Assembly (NCBI RefSeq): GCF_014650575.1
Contig: NZ_BMVF01000008.1
Coordinates: 1-64,000, forward strand
DNA length: 64,000 nucleotides
Direction of reading: 5' to 3'
Source: Streptomyces naganishii JCM 4654
Lineage (GTDB): Bacteria > Actinomycetota > Actinomycetes > Streptomycetales > Streptomycetaceae
Under the pieces are notes generated by a model. That model was not told the origin of the DNA and ran no database searches. It saw only the letters and a program-made list of their open reading frames with translations. This document shows positions 17,809 to 27,406 of the stretch, piece after piece; within the stretch, counting starts at the first letter, position 1, and every line of letters starts with the position of its first letter. The translations under genes and the position numbers were made by a program.

Positions 17809-20367
17809 TTACATCACCGTGTTGCCCGAGCTGCTCGGGGAGCCCGTGCCGGCGGTTTTCGCCGGGGTGCTTGCCGGGCCGCCGGAGGCGGTGGGGGCGG
17901 CGGAAGCGCTGCGGCTGGCCGAGTTGGAGACCGAGGGGCTGGTCGTCGACTGGCTCGCGGACGGGCTGGCCGAGGAGGGCGGCGGCGCGGGGGTCGACGG
18001 AGGCGCCGGCTTCGACGGCGAGTCGGACGGCTTGGACGAGGGTGACGGCTTGGACGTCGGTGGCTTGGAGGGCTCCGGGGTCGTGCCGGTGCCTCCGCCC
18101 GTGCCCCTGGTCCCGGTCGGGTGGTCCGACGGGCGGGCCGTCGCGGCGGGCGGGGCCGAGTCGCCCGAGGTGCCCTTCGGGCCCGGGTTGGTGGGGCGGC
18201 TGGTGGCCTTTCCGGTGTCGCTCTTGGGGGCGTCGCTCTGCTTCGGGGTGTCGGCGCCGAGACTGCCGTCGTCGGGGCCCTGGCTGGCGGAGGGGTTGAC
18301 GCCGACGTTGTCGGAGGGGTTGTTGGCGTCGTTGTGGGAGGTGGCGCCCAGCGTCACCACGGTGCCGAGGACCGCGGCGAGCAGCGCGCCCGCGCCGGCC
18401 GCCACCACGTTGCGCCGGGCGAGCCCCTTGAGGCCGACCCGGGGCTTGGACGGAGCCGCGGAGGAGTAGGAGGCGTACGGCGTCGCTGCCGGGCCCGCGG
18501 TGCCGGACATCTGGTAGGTGACCAGCGCGGAGGCGTCGGCGGGCGGCTGGAGCGCGGGGAAGGCGGTGGGCGTGCCACCGGGCGGCGAGGCCGACTCCTC
18601 GGTGCGGGCGTCGGGCACCTCGTCCCCGGCGATGGCGGCGAGGCCCGGCACCGTGCCGGAGCGGTCGGCGACGAGGGCGAGGGCGCGGCGCCCGGCGACG
18701 GTGCCGCGCTTGTCGGCGAGGGCGCCGCGCAGCCCGATGGAGGCCTCCAGCTCGGCGCGGGCCCGGTCCAGCAGCCCCCCGCAGAGCGCGAGGATGCCCA
18801 ACTCGTGGTGGAAGTACGCCTGTTCGGTGACCTCCCCGGCGAGCCGGGAGGCCTCGGCGCCGGAGCGCAGGGCGCGTTCCCAGGCGCTCCAGTGCAGGCC
18901 GGCGGCGAAGGCGGGCGCGGCGGTGCGGGCGAGCTGCACCGCGGTGCTCTCCTCGTCTTCGCCGGCCGGTGAGGTGGCCGGCACCAGCACGGCCAGCGCG
19001 GCGAGCACGGCGTCGGCCTCCGCGCACACCCGCTCGGGCGTGACGGAGGGGTGCCCGGCCCACCAGGCGTAGTGCTGGGCGGCGGTCCGGGCCAGGGTCA
19101 CGGCGTCCTCGCCGTACCCTGCGGCCTCCAGCTGGGTGAGCACGCCGGAGGCGAGCCGGTAGCGGGAGCCGACCGGGGAGACCAGGCCGCAGCCCGCCAG
19201 CTCGCCGAGGGCGGCGTCGGCGTGGGTGTCGCCGATCAGCGCGGGCAGGTGGGCCTGGTGGGGCACCTCGCCGCCGAGCGCCACGGCGAACCGCAGGGTG
19301 GCGCGCGCGGAGGCGGACAGCCGCTTGGCGAGCAGCGGGGCGGGCGCGGCGGCCTCGCCGAGGGAGGGCAGGGGTACGTCGTCGCCCTCGCCGCCTTCGG
19401 CGACGGCGTCCGCGGGGGGCGCGTCCTCGAAGACGCCGTACTCGTCGACGGCGTTGGTGGCGGCCCTGAGCTGGTCGTGCTGGCGCAGCAGGGCGCCGGC
19501 CTGGATGAAGCGCAGGGGCAGGCCCTCGGACTCGAACCAGAGGTCGCCGGCCCAGTTGGCCTCCTCCTCGGTGAGCACCCGGCCCACTCCGCGCTCGATG
19601 AGTTCCACTCCCCCGGCCCGGTCGAGCCCGCCGAGGACGACCTCCTCGACGGCGGACTCGGCGGACGGGGCGGGCACGTCCGGGGTGGCGGAGAGGAGGA
19701 AGGCGCACTCGGGGGTGGCCTCGAGGAGTTCGTCGAGGGCGCTGCCGCCGAACTCGACGTCGTCGAGGACGACGACCGCGCCGATGTCGCGGACGTACTC
19801 GAGCAGTTCGGCGCGGTCGGGCCGGTGCAGGGGCGCGCTGTGGACGGCGTGGAAGAGGTCGTACAGCACGTCGGTGGCGGTGCGGCGGAAGCCGGTGAGG
19901 CGGACCACGCCGTCGGGGGCGAGGTCGGAGCAGTCCTCGGCGACGAGGTCGAGGAGGCTGGTGCGGCCGGAGCCGCCGGGGCCGGTCAGCCGTACCGAGC
20001 GGCCGCGCGCGAGCAGCCGTACCAGTTGCTCGCGTTCGTCCTGGCGCTCCAGGAGCGGCTCGGCGGACGGCGCCGGGCCCGGCGGTACGGGCGGACGGGC
20101 GGCGCGGTCGTGCTCGGCGCGCTCGGCCTCGGTGTACTTGCGGGGCGGCTCGGGGCGCTCTCCGGGCGGGCAGGCCTCTATCTCGCTGCCGTCCACGGGG
20201 TTGACGGTGAGAAGGAAGTCGCCCGCGACGAGCTGCACGGTGCGGGCGAGCGCGGGTGCGTGCTGTCCGAAGTCGGCCGAGAGGGATTCCCTGGGCGGCC
20301 GGCGGCCCGGCGCGTGGCCGTCGCCGTCAGGGCCCATGCCCTCGGGTTCCCGGGTGTTCGGGTCCAT
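17809..20367 (-). CDS. Membrane-anchored P-loop ATPase with Ser/Pro-rich outer tail, 852 aa
   Basis: The protein has an N-terminal region of about 110 aa, then an NB-ARC/AAA-like ATPase: Walker A GPGGSGRTSLLD near residue 130 and a Walker B-like AVVVLDDVEF near 200. A helical, TPR-like middle extends to about 560. One membrane helix (VVAAGAGALLAAVLGTVVTL) lies near residue 675 and is followed by about 165 residues of Ser/Pro/Thr/Lys low complexity, predicted outside the cell. This topology suggests a signalling ATPase with a wall-reaching tail; the partner is unknown. ATG 20367 (MDPNTREPEG) is preferred over the longer frame. The adjacent STAS protein supports a signalling context. Confidence 0.85.
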   Translation of the reverse strand: MDPNTREPEGMGPDGDGHAPGRRPPRESLSADFGQHAPALARTVQLVAGDFLLTVNPVDGSEIEACPPGERPEPPRKYTEAERAEHDRAARPPVPPGPAPSAEPLLERQDEREQLVRLLARGRSVRLTGPGGSGRTSLLDLVAEDCSDLAPDGVVRLTGFRRTATDVLYDLFHAVHSAPLHRPDRAELLEYVRDIGAVVVLDDVEFGGSALDELLEATPECAFLLSATPDVPAPSAESAVEEVVLGGLDRAGGVELIERGVGRVLTEEEANWAGDLWFESEGLPLRFIQAGALLRQHDQLRAATNAVDEYGVFEDAPPADAVAEGGEGDDVPLPSLGEAAAPAPLLAKRLSASARATLRFAVALGGEVPHQAHLPALIGDTHADAALGELAGCGLVSPVGSRYRLASGVLTQLEAAGYGEDAVTLARTAAQHYAWWAGHPSVTPERVCAEADAVLAALAVLVPATSPAGEDEESTAVQLARTAAPAFAAGLHWSAWERALRSGAEASRLAGEVTEQAYFHHELGILALCGGLLDRARAELEASIGLRGALADKRGTVAGRRALALVADRSGTVPGLAAIAGDEVPDARTEESASPPGGTPTAFPALQPPADASALVTYQMSGTAGPAATPYASYSSAAPSKPRVGLKGLARRNVVAAGAGALLAAVLGTVVTLGATSHNDANNPSDNVGVNPSASQGPDDGSLGADTPKQSDAPKSDTGKATSRPTNPGPKGTSGDSAPPAATARPSDHPTGTRGTGGGTGTTPEPSKPPTSKPSPSSKPSDSPSKPAPPSTPAPPPSSASPSASQSTTSPSVSNSASRSASAAPTASGGPASTPAKTAGTGSPSSSGNTVM

Positions 20368-20677
20368 AGGTTCCAAGCCCCCCAAAAGCGTCGTGTGCTG
20401 ACACCGGCCAGCCCCTCCCGGCCTTGCCGCACTCCGCGCTGTCGCTTCTGGTCCGGGCCCGCGTGAGGGTTGCATGGCAGCGGGCGACCGAACCCTAAAC
20501 CTTCGCACAGTATCTACGACAGCCCGGGGTGCCGCGCCGTCCGAGACGTCACAGTCTCATGAGGATTGCACGCGTCGTACGTTTCGACGACACCCGCCCG
20601 GGTCCCCCGCGTCGCCCGTTTCACACCTGTACGGAACGACCGGTTCCGGCGGCTGGGCCACCGGCCGTGAGGGACGG
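20368..20677. other. Intergenic region between STAS gene and P-loop ATPase gene
   Basis: This 310-bp gap separates two minus-strand genes. Near 20640-20670 the inverted sequence CCGG...CCGG could form a weak terminator for the STAS gene. The stretch around 20500-20520 is AT-richer and could hold the ATPase promoter. Nothing else is evident. Confidence 0.35.
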
Positions 20678-21001
20678 TCAGACGCGGGGCAGGGAGTCGA
20701 CCCCGATGCCGCCCTCGATGGCGAGGATGCGGTGCAGCCGGGTGGCCACCAGCAGGCGCTGCAGCTGCGCCGGCACCCCGCGCAGCACCAGCCGCCGGCC
20801 GCAGCGGCCGGCGCGCCGGTGTGCGCCCATGATGACGCCGAGTCCGGTGGCGTCCCAGGAGTCGAGCGCGGACAGGTCAAGGACGAGGTCTCCGGCACCG
20901 CCGTCGACGGCCGAGTGCAGGACCGTACGGGCGTCCGCCGCGCTGCGGACGTCGAGGCGGCCCCCGACGACCAGCTCGGCGTGGTCGCCCCTGATGTACA
21001 T
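20678..21001 (-). CDS. STAS-domain anti-sigma factor antagonist, 107 aa
   Basis: This is a single STAS domain (SpoIIAA/RsbV-like). The phosphorylation region LDLSALDSWDATGLGVIMG has Asp50 and a Thr52 where SpoIIAA has its phospho-Ser, so it can plausibly be switched by an anti-sigma kinase. Such proteins free sigma factors by binding the anti-sigma factor when unphosphorylated. ATG 21001 follows GGGGAG at good spacing. No kinase or sigma gene is adjacent, so its partner is encoded elsewhere. The start context and length are typical. Confidence 0.9.
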   Translation of the reverse strand: MYIRGDHAELVVGGRLDVRSAADARTVLHSAVDGGAGDLVLDLSALDSWDATGLGVIMGAHRRAGRCGRRLVLRGVPAQLQRLLVATRLHRILAIEGGIGVDSLPRV

Positions 21002-21147
21002 ATGCGCTCCCCGTGACTGCGGTGGCGTGCTCCATGACGGTGGCTGTGCAACGTCTGACTGCTTCTGTGGCGGTCCGGTTGCTGCTTGTAAGCGAACCGA
21101 TACCGAATTCACCCAACCGGGTGACGTCGGTGGTGGGCTGTGGGGTT

Positions 21148-21996
21148 TCAGTGCTTGTAGAAGCCCTGCCCGCTCTTGCGCCCGATGTCACCGGCGTCAA
21201 CCATCCGGCGCATCAGCTCCGGCGGGGCGAACTTCTCGTCCTGGGTCTCGGTGTAGATGTTGCCGGTGGCGTGCAGCAGGATGTCGACGCCGGTGAGGTC
21301 GGCGGTGGCGAGCGGGCCCATGGCGTGCCCGAAGCCCAGCTTGCAGGCGAGGTCGATGTCCTCGGCGCTGGCGACGCCCGACTCGTAGAGCTTGGTGGCC
21401 TCGACGACGAGCGCCGAGATGAGACGGGTCGTCACGAATCCGGCGACGTCCCGGTTGACGACGATGCACGTCTTGCCGACGGACTCGGCGAACTCCCGCG
21501 CGGTGGCGAGGGCTTCGTCGCTGGTCTTGTAGCCGCGTACGAGCTCGACGAGTTGCATCATCGGCACCGGCGAGAAGAAGTGGACGCCGACGACCCGCTC
21601 GGGGCGCTCGGTGACGGCAGCGATCTTGGTGATCGGGATGGCGGAGGTGTTGGAGGCGAGCACGGCGTCCTCGCGCACCAGCTTGTCGAGGGTGCGGAAG
21701 ATGTCGTGCTTGACGTCGAGCTTCTCGAAGACGGCCTCGACGACGACGTCCGCGTCGGCGGCCGCGTCCAGGTCGGTGGTGGGGGTGATGCGGGCGAGGG
21801 CGGCCTCGGCGTCCTGCGCCGCCAGCTTGCCCTTGCTCACGAACTTGTCGTACGACGCCTTGATTCCGTCCGTGCCACGCCTCAGTGCCTCGTCGGTGAC
21901 GTCCCGCAGGACGACGTCCCAGCCCGCCTGCGCGGAGACCTGGGCGATGCCGGACCCCATGAGACCGGCTCCGATGACGGCGAGCTTCCGTGCCAC
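21148..21996 (-). CDS. 3-hydroxybutyryl-CoA dehydrogenase, 282 aa
   Basis: This NAD(P)-dependent enzyme interconverts 3-hydroxybutyryl-CoA and acetoacetyl-CoA. The Rossmann motif GAGLMGSGIAQ begins at residue 8. The catalytic His lies in GVHFFSPVPMMQLVE, and the C-terminal domain carries NRDVAGFV and TGVDI. The length is standard. GTG 21996 is chosen (VARKLAVIGAG), with GGGGAG upstream; the longer frame lacks homology. The 252-bp upstream gap has several GCTGACGA-type short repeats around 22017-22050 and presumably the promoter. The product could use acetoacetyl-CoA from the thiolase 16 kb away. Confidence 0.94.
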   Translation of the reverse strand: MARKLAVIGAGLMGSGIAQVSAQAGWDVVLRDVTDEALRRGTDGIKASYDKFVSKGKLAAQDAEAALARITPTTDLDAAADADVVVEAVFEKLDVKHDIFRTLDKLVREDAVLASNTSAIPITKIAAVTERPERVVGVHFFSPVPMMQLVELVRGYKTSDEALATAREFAESVGKTCIVVNRDVAGFVTTRLISALVVEATKLYESGVASAEDIDLACKLGFGHAMGPLATADLTGVDILLHATGNIYTETQDEKFAPPELMRRMVDAGDIGRKSGQGFYKH

Positions 21997-22248
21997 TCCG
22001 ACTCCCCTTTGAACGAATGCTGACGACTGCTGACGAGTACTGCCGATCGCGGACGAGTGCTGAACGGTTGCCGTGCGGTGGTCCTGCGGGTGCGCGACTG
22101 CCGCGCGGCCGCGCCGGCGACGGTGATGTGAGCGCTTACACACTGCTTACGTTCGGCTCTGGAGCGGACACTAGCGCCCGCGCGGGGCTGTGTGACCAGT
22201 AAGTAATGCGCGTCACGTCTCAGATGACGGACATCACACCCGCAGGCG

Positions 22249-22890
22249 TCACGCCGCGCCCCGGACGGCGTAGTTGAGCACCTTTTCGCTCAACAGGTCC
22301 TCGATGTCGTCGAGCAGGTCCAGTACCTCTCGGGACACTTCGCGCGGATTGCGCCCCTTGCCCATCTCCCGCCCGATGACGGCCATGACGGTGCTGTGCG
22401 CCCAGCCGATCTGACCTGCCATCAGATGCGGCAGCGGATCCCCGTCCGCCGCACTGGTCTCCTCGCGCAGCGCCGCCTCCAGGCTGGACTGCGCCTCCTG
22501 GCCGATCGCCCACAGCCGGGAGCGCAGCGCGGGCGCCTGCTCGACGACCCGCATGAAAGCCGCGTGCCCGGAGAACAGCCCGATCCGCGGCGAGACCGCC
22601 TCGACCTCGCCGCGCAGCTCGCGCAGCACCGCGCGGGCCGCCGACTCGCCCTCGTCGCGGCCGCGCACCCAGCGGGCGAGCCGGTCGACGACGCCGCTGG
22701 AGCGGTCGAGGAAGAGGTCCTCCTTGGCCGGGAAGTAGTTGTAGACCGTGTTCACGGACACGTCGGCCGCCTCGGCGACCTCGGCGACCGTCACGGCGTC
22801 GAAGCCGCGCTCGACGAACAGCCCGGTGGCCACGTCCGAGATGTACTGCCGGGTCCGCCGCTTCTTCCGCTCCCTGAGTCCCTCCGCCAT
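22249..22890 (-). CDS. TetR family transcriptional regulator, 213 aa
   Basis: The N-terminal helix-turn-helix (about residues 10-55: TRQYISDVATGLFVERGFD, then VAEAADVSVNTVYNYFPAKE) is a textbook TetR DNA-binding domain; the remaining helices form the ligand domain. It is divergent from an ABC drug-exporter-like operon across only 80 bp, so it most likely represses that operon and itself. The intervening sequence includes an AT-rich stretch (GAAAACTTGGGGTCATTGCG) that could hold the operator, but I cannot define a clean palindrome. Confidence 0.93.
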   Translation of the reverse strand: MAEGLRERKKRRTRQYISDVATGLFVERGFDAVTVAEVAEAADVSVNTVYNYFPAKEDLFLDRSSGVVDRLARWVRGRDEGESAARAVLRELRGEVEAVSPRIGLFSGHAAFMRVVEQAPALRSRLWAIGQEAQSSLEAALREETSAADGDPLPHLMAGQIGWAHSTVMAVIGREMGKGRNPREVSREVLDLLDDIEDLLSEKVLNYAVRGAA

Positions 22891-22970
22891 GGCCGAATCC
22901 TAGCTTCCCTGACGTCGCTGAAAACTTGGGGTCATTGCGAATTTGGTGAGTCTCTGTTTTTGTTGGCGCC

Positions 22971-23739
<769 letters not shown>

Positions 23740-23753
<14 letters not shown>

Positions 23754-24489
23754 CACGGCCCTCATCTACGGCCGCTACGCCCGCCAGTCCCTGCGCTCCC
23801 GCTTCGCGCTGCTCTTCGGCGTGCTCACACCCCTGCTCTACCTGCTGTTCTTCGGCCCGCTGCTCACCGGGCTGCCGCTGGGCGGCCGGGGCAGCTCCTG
23901 GCAGGTGCTCGTCCCCGGCCTGCTGCTCCAACTCGGGCTGTTCGGCGCGCTGTTCGCGGGCTTCGCGATCATCATGGAGAAGGGGCAGGGGGTGGTCGAG
24001 CGCATGCGCGTGACCCCGGTCAGCCGTCTGGCGCTGCTGCTCGGCAGGGTGCTGCGGGACGCCACGGTGTTCGTCTTCCAGGCGGTGCTGCTGGTGCTCG
24101 CCGCGCTGGTCATGGGCCTGCGCGCGCCGCTGGCGGGCATCGTGATCGGCTTCGCCTTCGTGGCCCTGCTCACGCTGTCGCTGGCCTCGCTGTCGTACGC
24201 GCTCGGGATGCTGGTGCGCACCCCGCAGGAGTTCGGCCCGCTGATCAACATGGTGTCGATGCCGTCCATGCTGCTGTCCGGCCTGATGCTGCCGATGAGC
24301 CTGGCGCCGCGCTGGCTGGACGTGCTGTCGCACCTCGTGCCGTTCCGCTATCTGGTGGACGCGGTGCGCGACGCCTACGTCGGCCGGTACGCGAGCGCGC
24401 ACATGCTGTACGGCGTCCTCGTGGCCGTCGGTTTCGCGGCGTTCTCCGTGATCGTGGGCACACGCGTCTTCCGTACGGCCGGGGCGTAA
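23740..24489 (+). CDS. DrrB-like ABC-2 permease, 249 aa
   Basis: This is a six-helix ABC-2 permease (hydrophobic segments around residues 25-45, 57-80, 106-128, 135-160, 168-190 and 225-243), with the conserved MEKGQGVVERMRVTPVSR cytosolic loop. It overlaps the DrrA-like gene and completes a two-component exporter. Family members export antibiotics such as daunorubicin, or other lipophilic molecules; the substrate here is unknown. The cobalamin adenosyltransferase gene starts 13 bp downstream on the same strand and may be co-transcribed. Confidence 0.92.
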
Positions 24490-24502
24490 CTACGCTGGCC
24501 GC

Positions 24503-25075
24503 ATGGTCAATCTGACGCGCATCTACACCAGGACCGGCGACAAGGGCACGACGGCCCTCGGCGACATGAGCCGGGTCGCCAAGACCGATCTGCGGATCTC
24601 CGCCTACGCCGACGCCAACGAGGCGAACGCCGTCATCGGCACGGCCATCGCGCTGGGCGGGCTCGAGGGGGAGATCGTCGAGGTCCTCACCCGGGTGCAG
24701 AACGACCTGTTCGACGTGGGCGCGGACCTCTCCACGCCGGTGGTGGAGAACCCGGCGTTCCCGCCGCTCAGGGTGGAGCAGTTCTACGTCGACCGGCTGG
24801 AGGCGGACTGCGACCGCTTCAACGAGCGGCTGGAGAAGCTGCGCTCCTTCATCCTGCCCGGCGGCACCCCCGGCGCGGCCCTGCTCCACCAGGCGTGCAC
24901 GGTGGTCCGCCGGGCCGAGCGTTCGACGTGGGCCGCGCTCGAGGCGCACGGCGAGGCGATGAACCCCCTCACCGCGACCTACCTCAACCGCCTCTCCGAC
25001 CTCCTGTTCATCCTGGCCCGTACGGCCAACAAGGAGACCGGGGACGTGCTGTGGGTCCCGGGCGGGGAACGCTGA
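24503..25075 (+). CDS. Cob(I)alamin adenosyltransferase (PduO type), 190 aa
   Basis: This enzyme makes adenosylcobalamin from cob(I)alamin and ATP. The ATP-binding N-terminal motif TRTGDKGTT is at about residues 9-17, VVRRAER is near 133, and NRLSDLLFILAR near the C terminus marks the trimeric PduO fold. The length is normal. Adenosylcobalamin is the cofactor of methylmalonyl-CoA mutase, so the gene fits with meaB and mce at the left of the window. It sits 13 bp after the exporter permease. No cobalamin riboswitch precedes it. Confidence 0.94.
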   Translation: MVNLTRIYTRTGDKGTTALGDMSRVAKTDLRISAYADANEANAVIGTAIALGGLEGEIVEVLTRVQNDLFDVGADLSTPVVENPAFPPLRVEQFYVDRLEADCDRFNERLEKLRSFILPGGTPGAALLHQACTVVRRAERSTWAALEAHGEAMNPLTATYLNRLSDLLFILARTANKETGDVLWVPGGER

Positions 25076-25109
25076 CCCCGCTCCCCCGGGCGGCCCGAGC
25101 CCGCGCCTG

Positions 25110-25135
25110 CGCGCCCCCGGCGGACCGGGGGCGCG
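25110..25135. terminator. Convergent terminator hairpin
   Basis: A perfect 11-bp inverted repeat (25110-25120 and 25125-25135, loop CGGA) sits between the adenosyltransferase gene and the convergent lipoprotein gene and can serve both. Confidence 0.75.
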
Positions 25136-25142
25136 GGGCGGG

Positions 25143-25445
25143 TCAGCGGTCGGCGTCGCTCGTCGCGTCCTTGTCGGCGGCGGCCGCCGCGGACTCGGCG
25201 GCGTTCACCTTCTTCTCCATGTCGGCGTAACCCGAGGCAGCCGTGCCCGGCGCGGACGCCGAGGACGCGGCGGTCCCGCCGCTCCCGGTGGACGCGCCCG
25301 TCCCACCGCTCCCGGTGGACGCGTCGGTCCCGGTGGACGACGACGCCGCCGTGGCCGGCGTTCCGGTGTGGTGGGCGCAGCCGGCGGTGAGTGCCACGAG
25401 CAGCGACACCGACGCCGCCGTGCCGGCCGCCCACCGGGCGCGCAT
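25143..25445 (-). CDS. Small Ser/Gly/Thr-rich lipoprotein, 100 aa
   Basis: The signal sequence MRARWAAGTAASVSLLVALT ends in a lipobox (LTAGC, Cys23), so the mature protein is membrane-anchored outside the cell. The body is a low-complexity linker with a repeated STGSGGT, followed by a short helix (YADMEKKVNAAESAAAAADK). I know no function. It is the last gene of a four-gene unit: response regulator, histidine kinase, secreted helical protein, lipoprotein. Its ATG shares a base with the preceding stop (TGATG), so translation is coupled. A role in sensing or modulating the kinase at the envelope is inference. Confidence 0.85.
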   Translation of the reverse strand: MRARWAAGTAASVSLLVALTAGCAHHTGTPATAASSSTGTDASTGSGGTGASTGSGGTAASSASAPGTAASGYADMEKKVNAAESAAAAADKDATSDADR

Positions 25446-25864
25446 CAGCCGGCCGCCTTGCCGTCGCCGTTCGCCGCGCACCAGGTCTTCACGGCGGCGA
25501 GGTCCTTGTGCCGCTTCTCCAGGTTGTTGCGCAGAGACTTGCGGAAGTCCAGGCGGTCCTGGAGGTAGGTGGCGATCTCGGTGTGGCCGGCCTTCTTGGC
25601 GTTGTCGACGCGCTTTTCCAGCCGGGAGATCGAGCCGCGCGTGCCGGCTCCCGCGTCCAGCCGCTTCAGGGCCCGGTCGATCCGCCGGTCCAGCTTGGGC
25701 ACGCGCCTGCACAGCGCCTTCGCCCCGTCGCCGGAGTGCTTGGCGGCCGCACTGGCCGCGGGGGCGGGGGTGCTGTCGGCGGTGGCCACCCCGGTGGTGG
25801 CCGCCAGGGCCGCCGTCACGGCGAGTGCCGTCAGCAGCGTGCGCGTCCGTCGTGGTGCGTGCAT
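25445..25864 (-). CDS. Secreted helical protein, 139 aa
   Basis: A Sec signal peptide (MHAPRRTRTLLTALAVTAAL, cleavage likely after ATA near residue 29) precedes a mature part that is mostly charged helix: LDRRIDRALKRLDAG, ISRLEKRVDNAKKAGHTE, LEKRHKDLAAVK. It contains two Cys residues, at LCRRV and TWCAA, that could form a disulfide. The ATG at 25864 has GGAGG upstream. It lies 60 bp after the histidine kinase gene and overlaps the lipoprotein gene. The family is unnamed to me. The position suggests an extracellular accessory of the two-component system, possibly a helical stress sensor. Confidence 0.85.
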   Translation of the reverse strand: MHAPRRTRTLLTALAVTAALAATTGVATADSTPAPAASAAAKHSGDGAKALCRRVPKLDRRIDRALKRLDAGAGTRGSISRLEKRVDNAKKAGHTEIATYLQDRLDFRKSLRNNLEKRHKDLAAVKTWCAANGDGKAAG

Positions 25865-25924
25865 CTTTCCGTCCTCCGTTTCGGGTCGCGGGACGGCCCG
25901 TCGTCCGTCCGTCGCGACCGCAGG

Positions 25925-27406
25925 CTACGGACGGTCCTTGGGGAAACTCTGTGACCGGTTTGCCCCGGCTGTCCGGGCGGTCCCCGCCGTGCCGATCAGC
26001 CAGTCCCGCCGCTCGGGCAGCGCGCCTCCGGCGGAGGGCAGCCGTACCTCGAAGCGCGCCCCCGTGCCGCCCGGCGCGTCGGTGACCGTGACGCTCCCCC
26101 GGTGCAGCGCGGCCTGCTGGGCGACGAGGGTGAGGCCGAGGCCGGAGCCCGCGCTGCCCGGGCCGCGCCGGAACCGTTCGAAGACCGCCTCGCGCGCCTC
26201 GGGCGGTACGCCCCCGCCGTGGTCGTCCACCGTGATCACCACCTGGTCCCCGGCACACCGCAGCCCCACGGCGATCCTGGCCCGGCCGGCCGCGTCCCGG
26301 CCGTGGGCGAGCGCGTTGGCGAGGAGGTTGTCCAGCAGCAGCCGCAGGCCGGGCTCCCAGCCGTGCACGGTGAGCCCGGGCGGGGCGTCGAGGGCGATCT
26401 CGGCGTCGGGGGCGCGGCGCCTGGCGTCGGCCACGGCCGCGTCGGCGGCCTCGCAGACGTCGACGGCGCCGAACGCCTCCGCCTCCACGAGGTCGCCGCG
26501 CCCCAGCTCGCGCAGCATGACCAGCAGGCCGAGCAGCCGGGTGTGCTCGCGGCGCAGATCGGTCAGGACCTCCGAGCGGTCGGGCTCGGGCAGCTCCGGG
26601 TGGTCGGCGAGGATGTCGAGGTTGGTGCCCATGCTCATCAGCGGGGTGCGCAGCTCGTGGGCGGCGGCCGAGGAGAAGGAGCGGGCCGTGTCGAGCGCCT
26701 CGGTGGTGCGGGCGGTCTGCTCGTCGTAGCGGGCGAGGACGGTGCGGACGGTGGCGGCGAGCTCGTCGACCTCGGTGACACCGGTGGGCCGTTGGTCGGG
26801 GCGGGCGGCGGTGGTGCGCGGGTCGAGTCCGGCGGTACGGCGGGTGAGGCGGCGCAGGGGCGCGCTCGCCCCGGCGGCCAGCCCCCAGGCCAGCAGCCCG
26901 GACACCGGGGCGGCGAGCAGCGCGGTGAAGGCCACCCGGCGGCGCACGGCGCGCAGTTGGGCGCGGTCGGCGGTGTCCGGGGAGAACACCCACAGGGTGC
27001 CGGAGACCCCGGCCGCCTGGACCGGCCGGGACAGCGCGCGCCAGCTGCGCCCGCCGCCGCGCAGCGTGACCGGCCGGCCGGCCCGAGCGGGCAGGTGGAC
27101 CAGAGGGCCGGGCTGGGGGCCACCGCTGAAGGTGGCGTCCGGACCGACGACGCGTACGCCGACGTCGAGCGCGGCGGTGAACAGGCGCCGTTCCCGGGTG
27201 TCGGCAGCCTTGGGCCGGCCGTTCTCGGTGGCCCGCAGCAGGGCGCGGGCGTCGGGGGCGACGGCCGCGGCGCGCTGTGCGAGGTGGTCGTCCTCCACGC
27301 GGTGCAGGTCGCGGGCGACGAGGTGCAGCAGCAGCCACCCGGAGGCGGCCACGAGCAGCGGGACGGTGCAGCCGACGGCGATGCCTATGCGGGTAGAGAG
27401 CCTCAT
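25925..27406 (-). CDS. Two-component sensor histidine kinase, 493 aa
   Basis: The protein has an N-terminal membrane helix (about residues 6-27), an extracytoplasmic sensor of about 125 aa, a second helix near 157-177, a HAMP-like linker, a dimerisation box with the phospho-His in SSAAAHELRTPLMS, and an ATPase domain: LLLDNLLANALAHG (N box), VDDHGGGVPP (G1) and GSGLGLTLV (G2). It partners with the response regulator encoded just upstream, whose stop overlaps its ATG (ATGA). The signal is unknown. Two exported small proteins follow in the same unit, which points to an envelope signal. Confidence 0.93.
   Translation of the reverse strand: MRLSTRIGIAVGCTVPLLVAASGWLLLHLVARDLHRVEDDHLAQRAAAVAPDARALLRATENGRPKAADTRERRLFTAALDVGVRVVGPDATFSGGPQPGPLVHLPARAGRPVTLRGGGRSWRALSRPVQAAGVSGTLWVFSPDTADRAQLRAVRRRVAFTALLAAPVSGLLAWGLAAGASAPLRRLTRRTAGLDPRTTAARPDQRPTGVTEVDELAATVRTVLARYDEQTARTTEALDTARSFSSAAAHELRTPLMSMGTNLDILADHPELPEPDRSEVLTDLRREHTRLLGLLVMLRELGRGDLVEAEAFGAVDVCEAADAAVADARRRAPDAEIALDAPPGLTVHGWEPGLRLLLDNLLANALAHGRDAAGRARIAVGLRCAGDQVVITVDDHGGGVPPEAREAVFERFRRGPGSAGSGLGLTLVAQQAALHRGSVTVTDAPGGTGARFEVRLPSAGGALPERRDWLIGTAGTARTAGANRSQSFPKDRP

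Noticed and set aside
17036..19708. Very long open frames on both strands across the tandem repeats and the ATPase gene
   Set aside because: Repeat units are free of stops because of extreme GC content. The products are Arg/Pro/Ala-rich, the 173-bp copy shifts phase, and the only frame with domain motifs is the minus-strand ATPase.
20678..21001. A full partner-switching sigma cassette at the STAS gene
   Set aside because: No anti-sigma kinase or sigma-factor gene lies on either side; only the STAS protein is present.
24490..24502. Cobalamin riboswitch before the adenosyltransferase gene
   Set aside because: Only 13 bp separate it from the permease gene; there is no room for the element.
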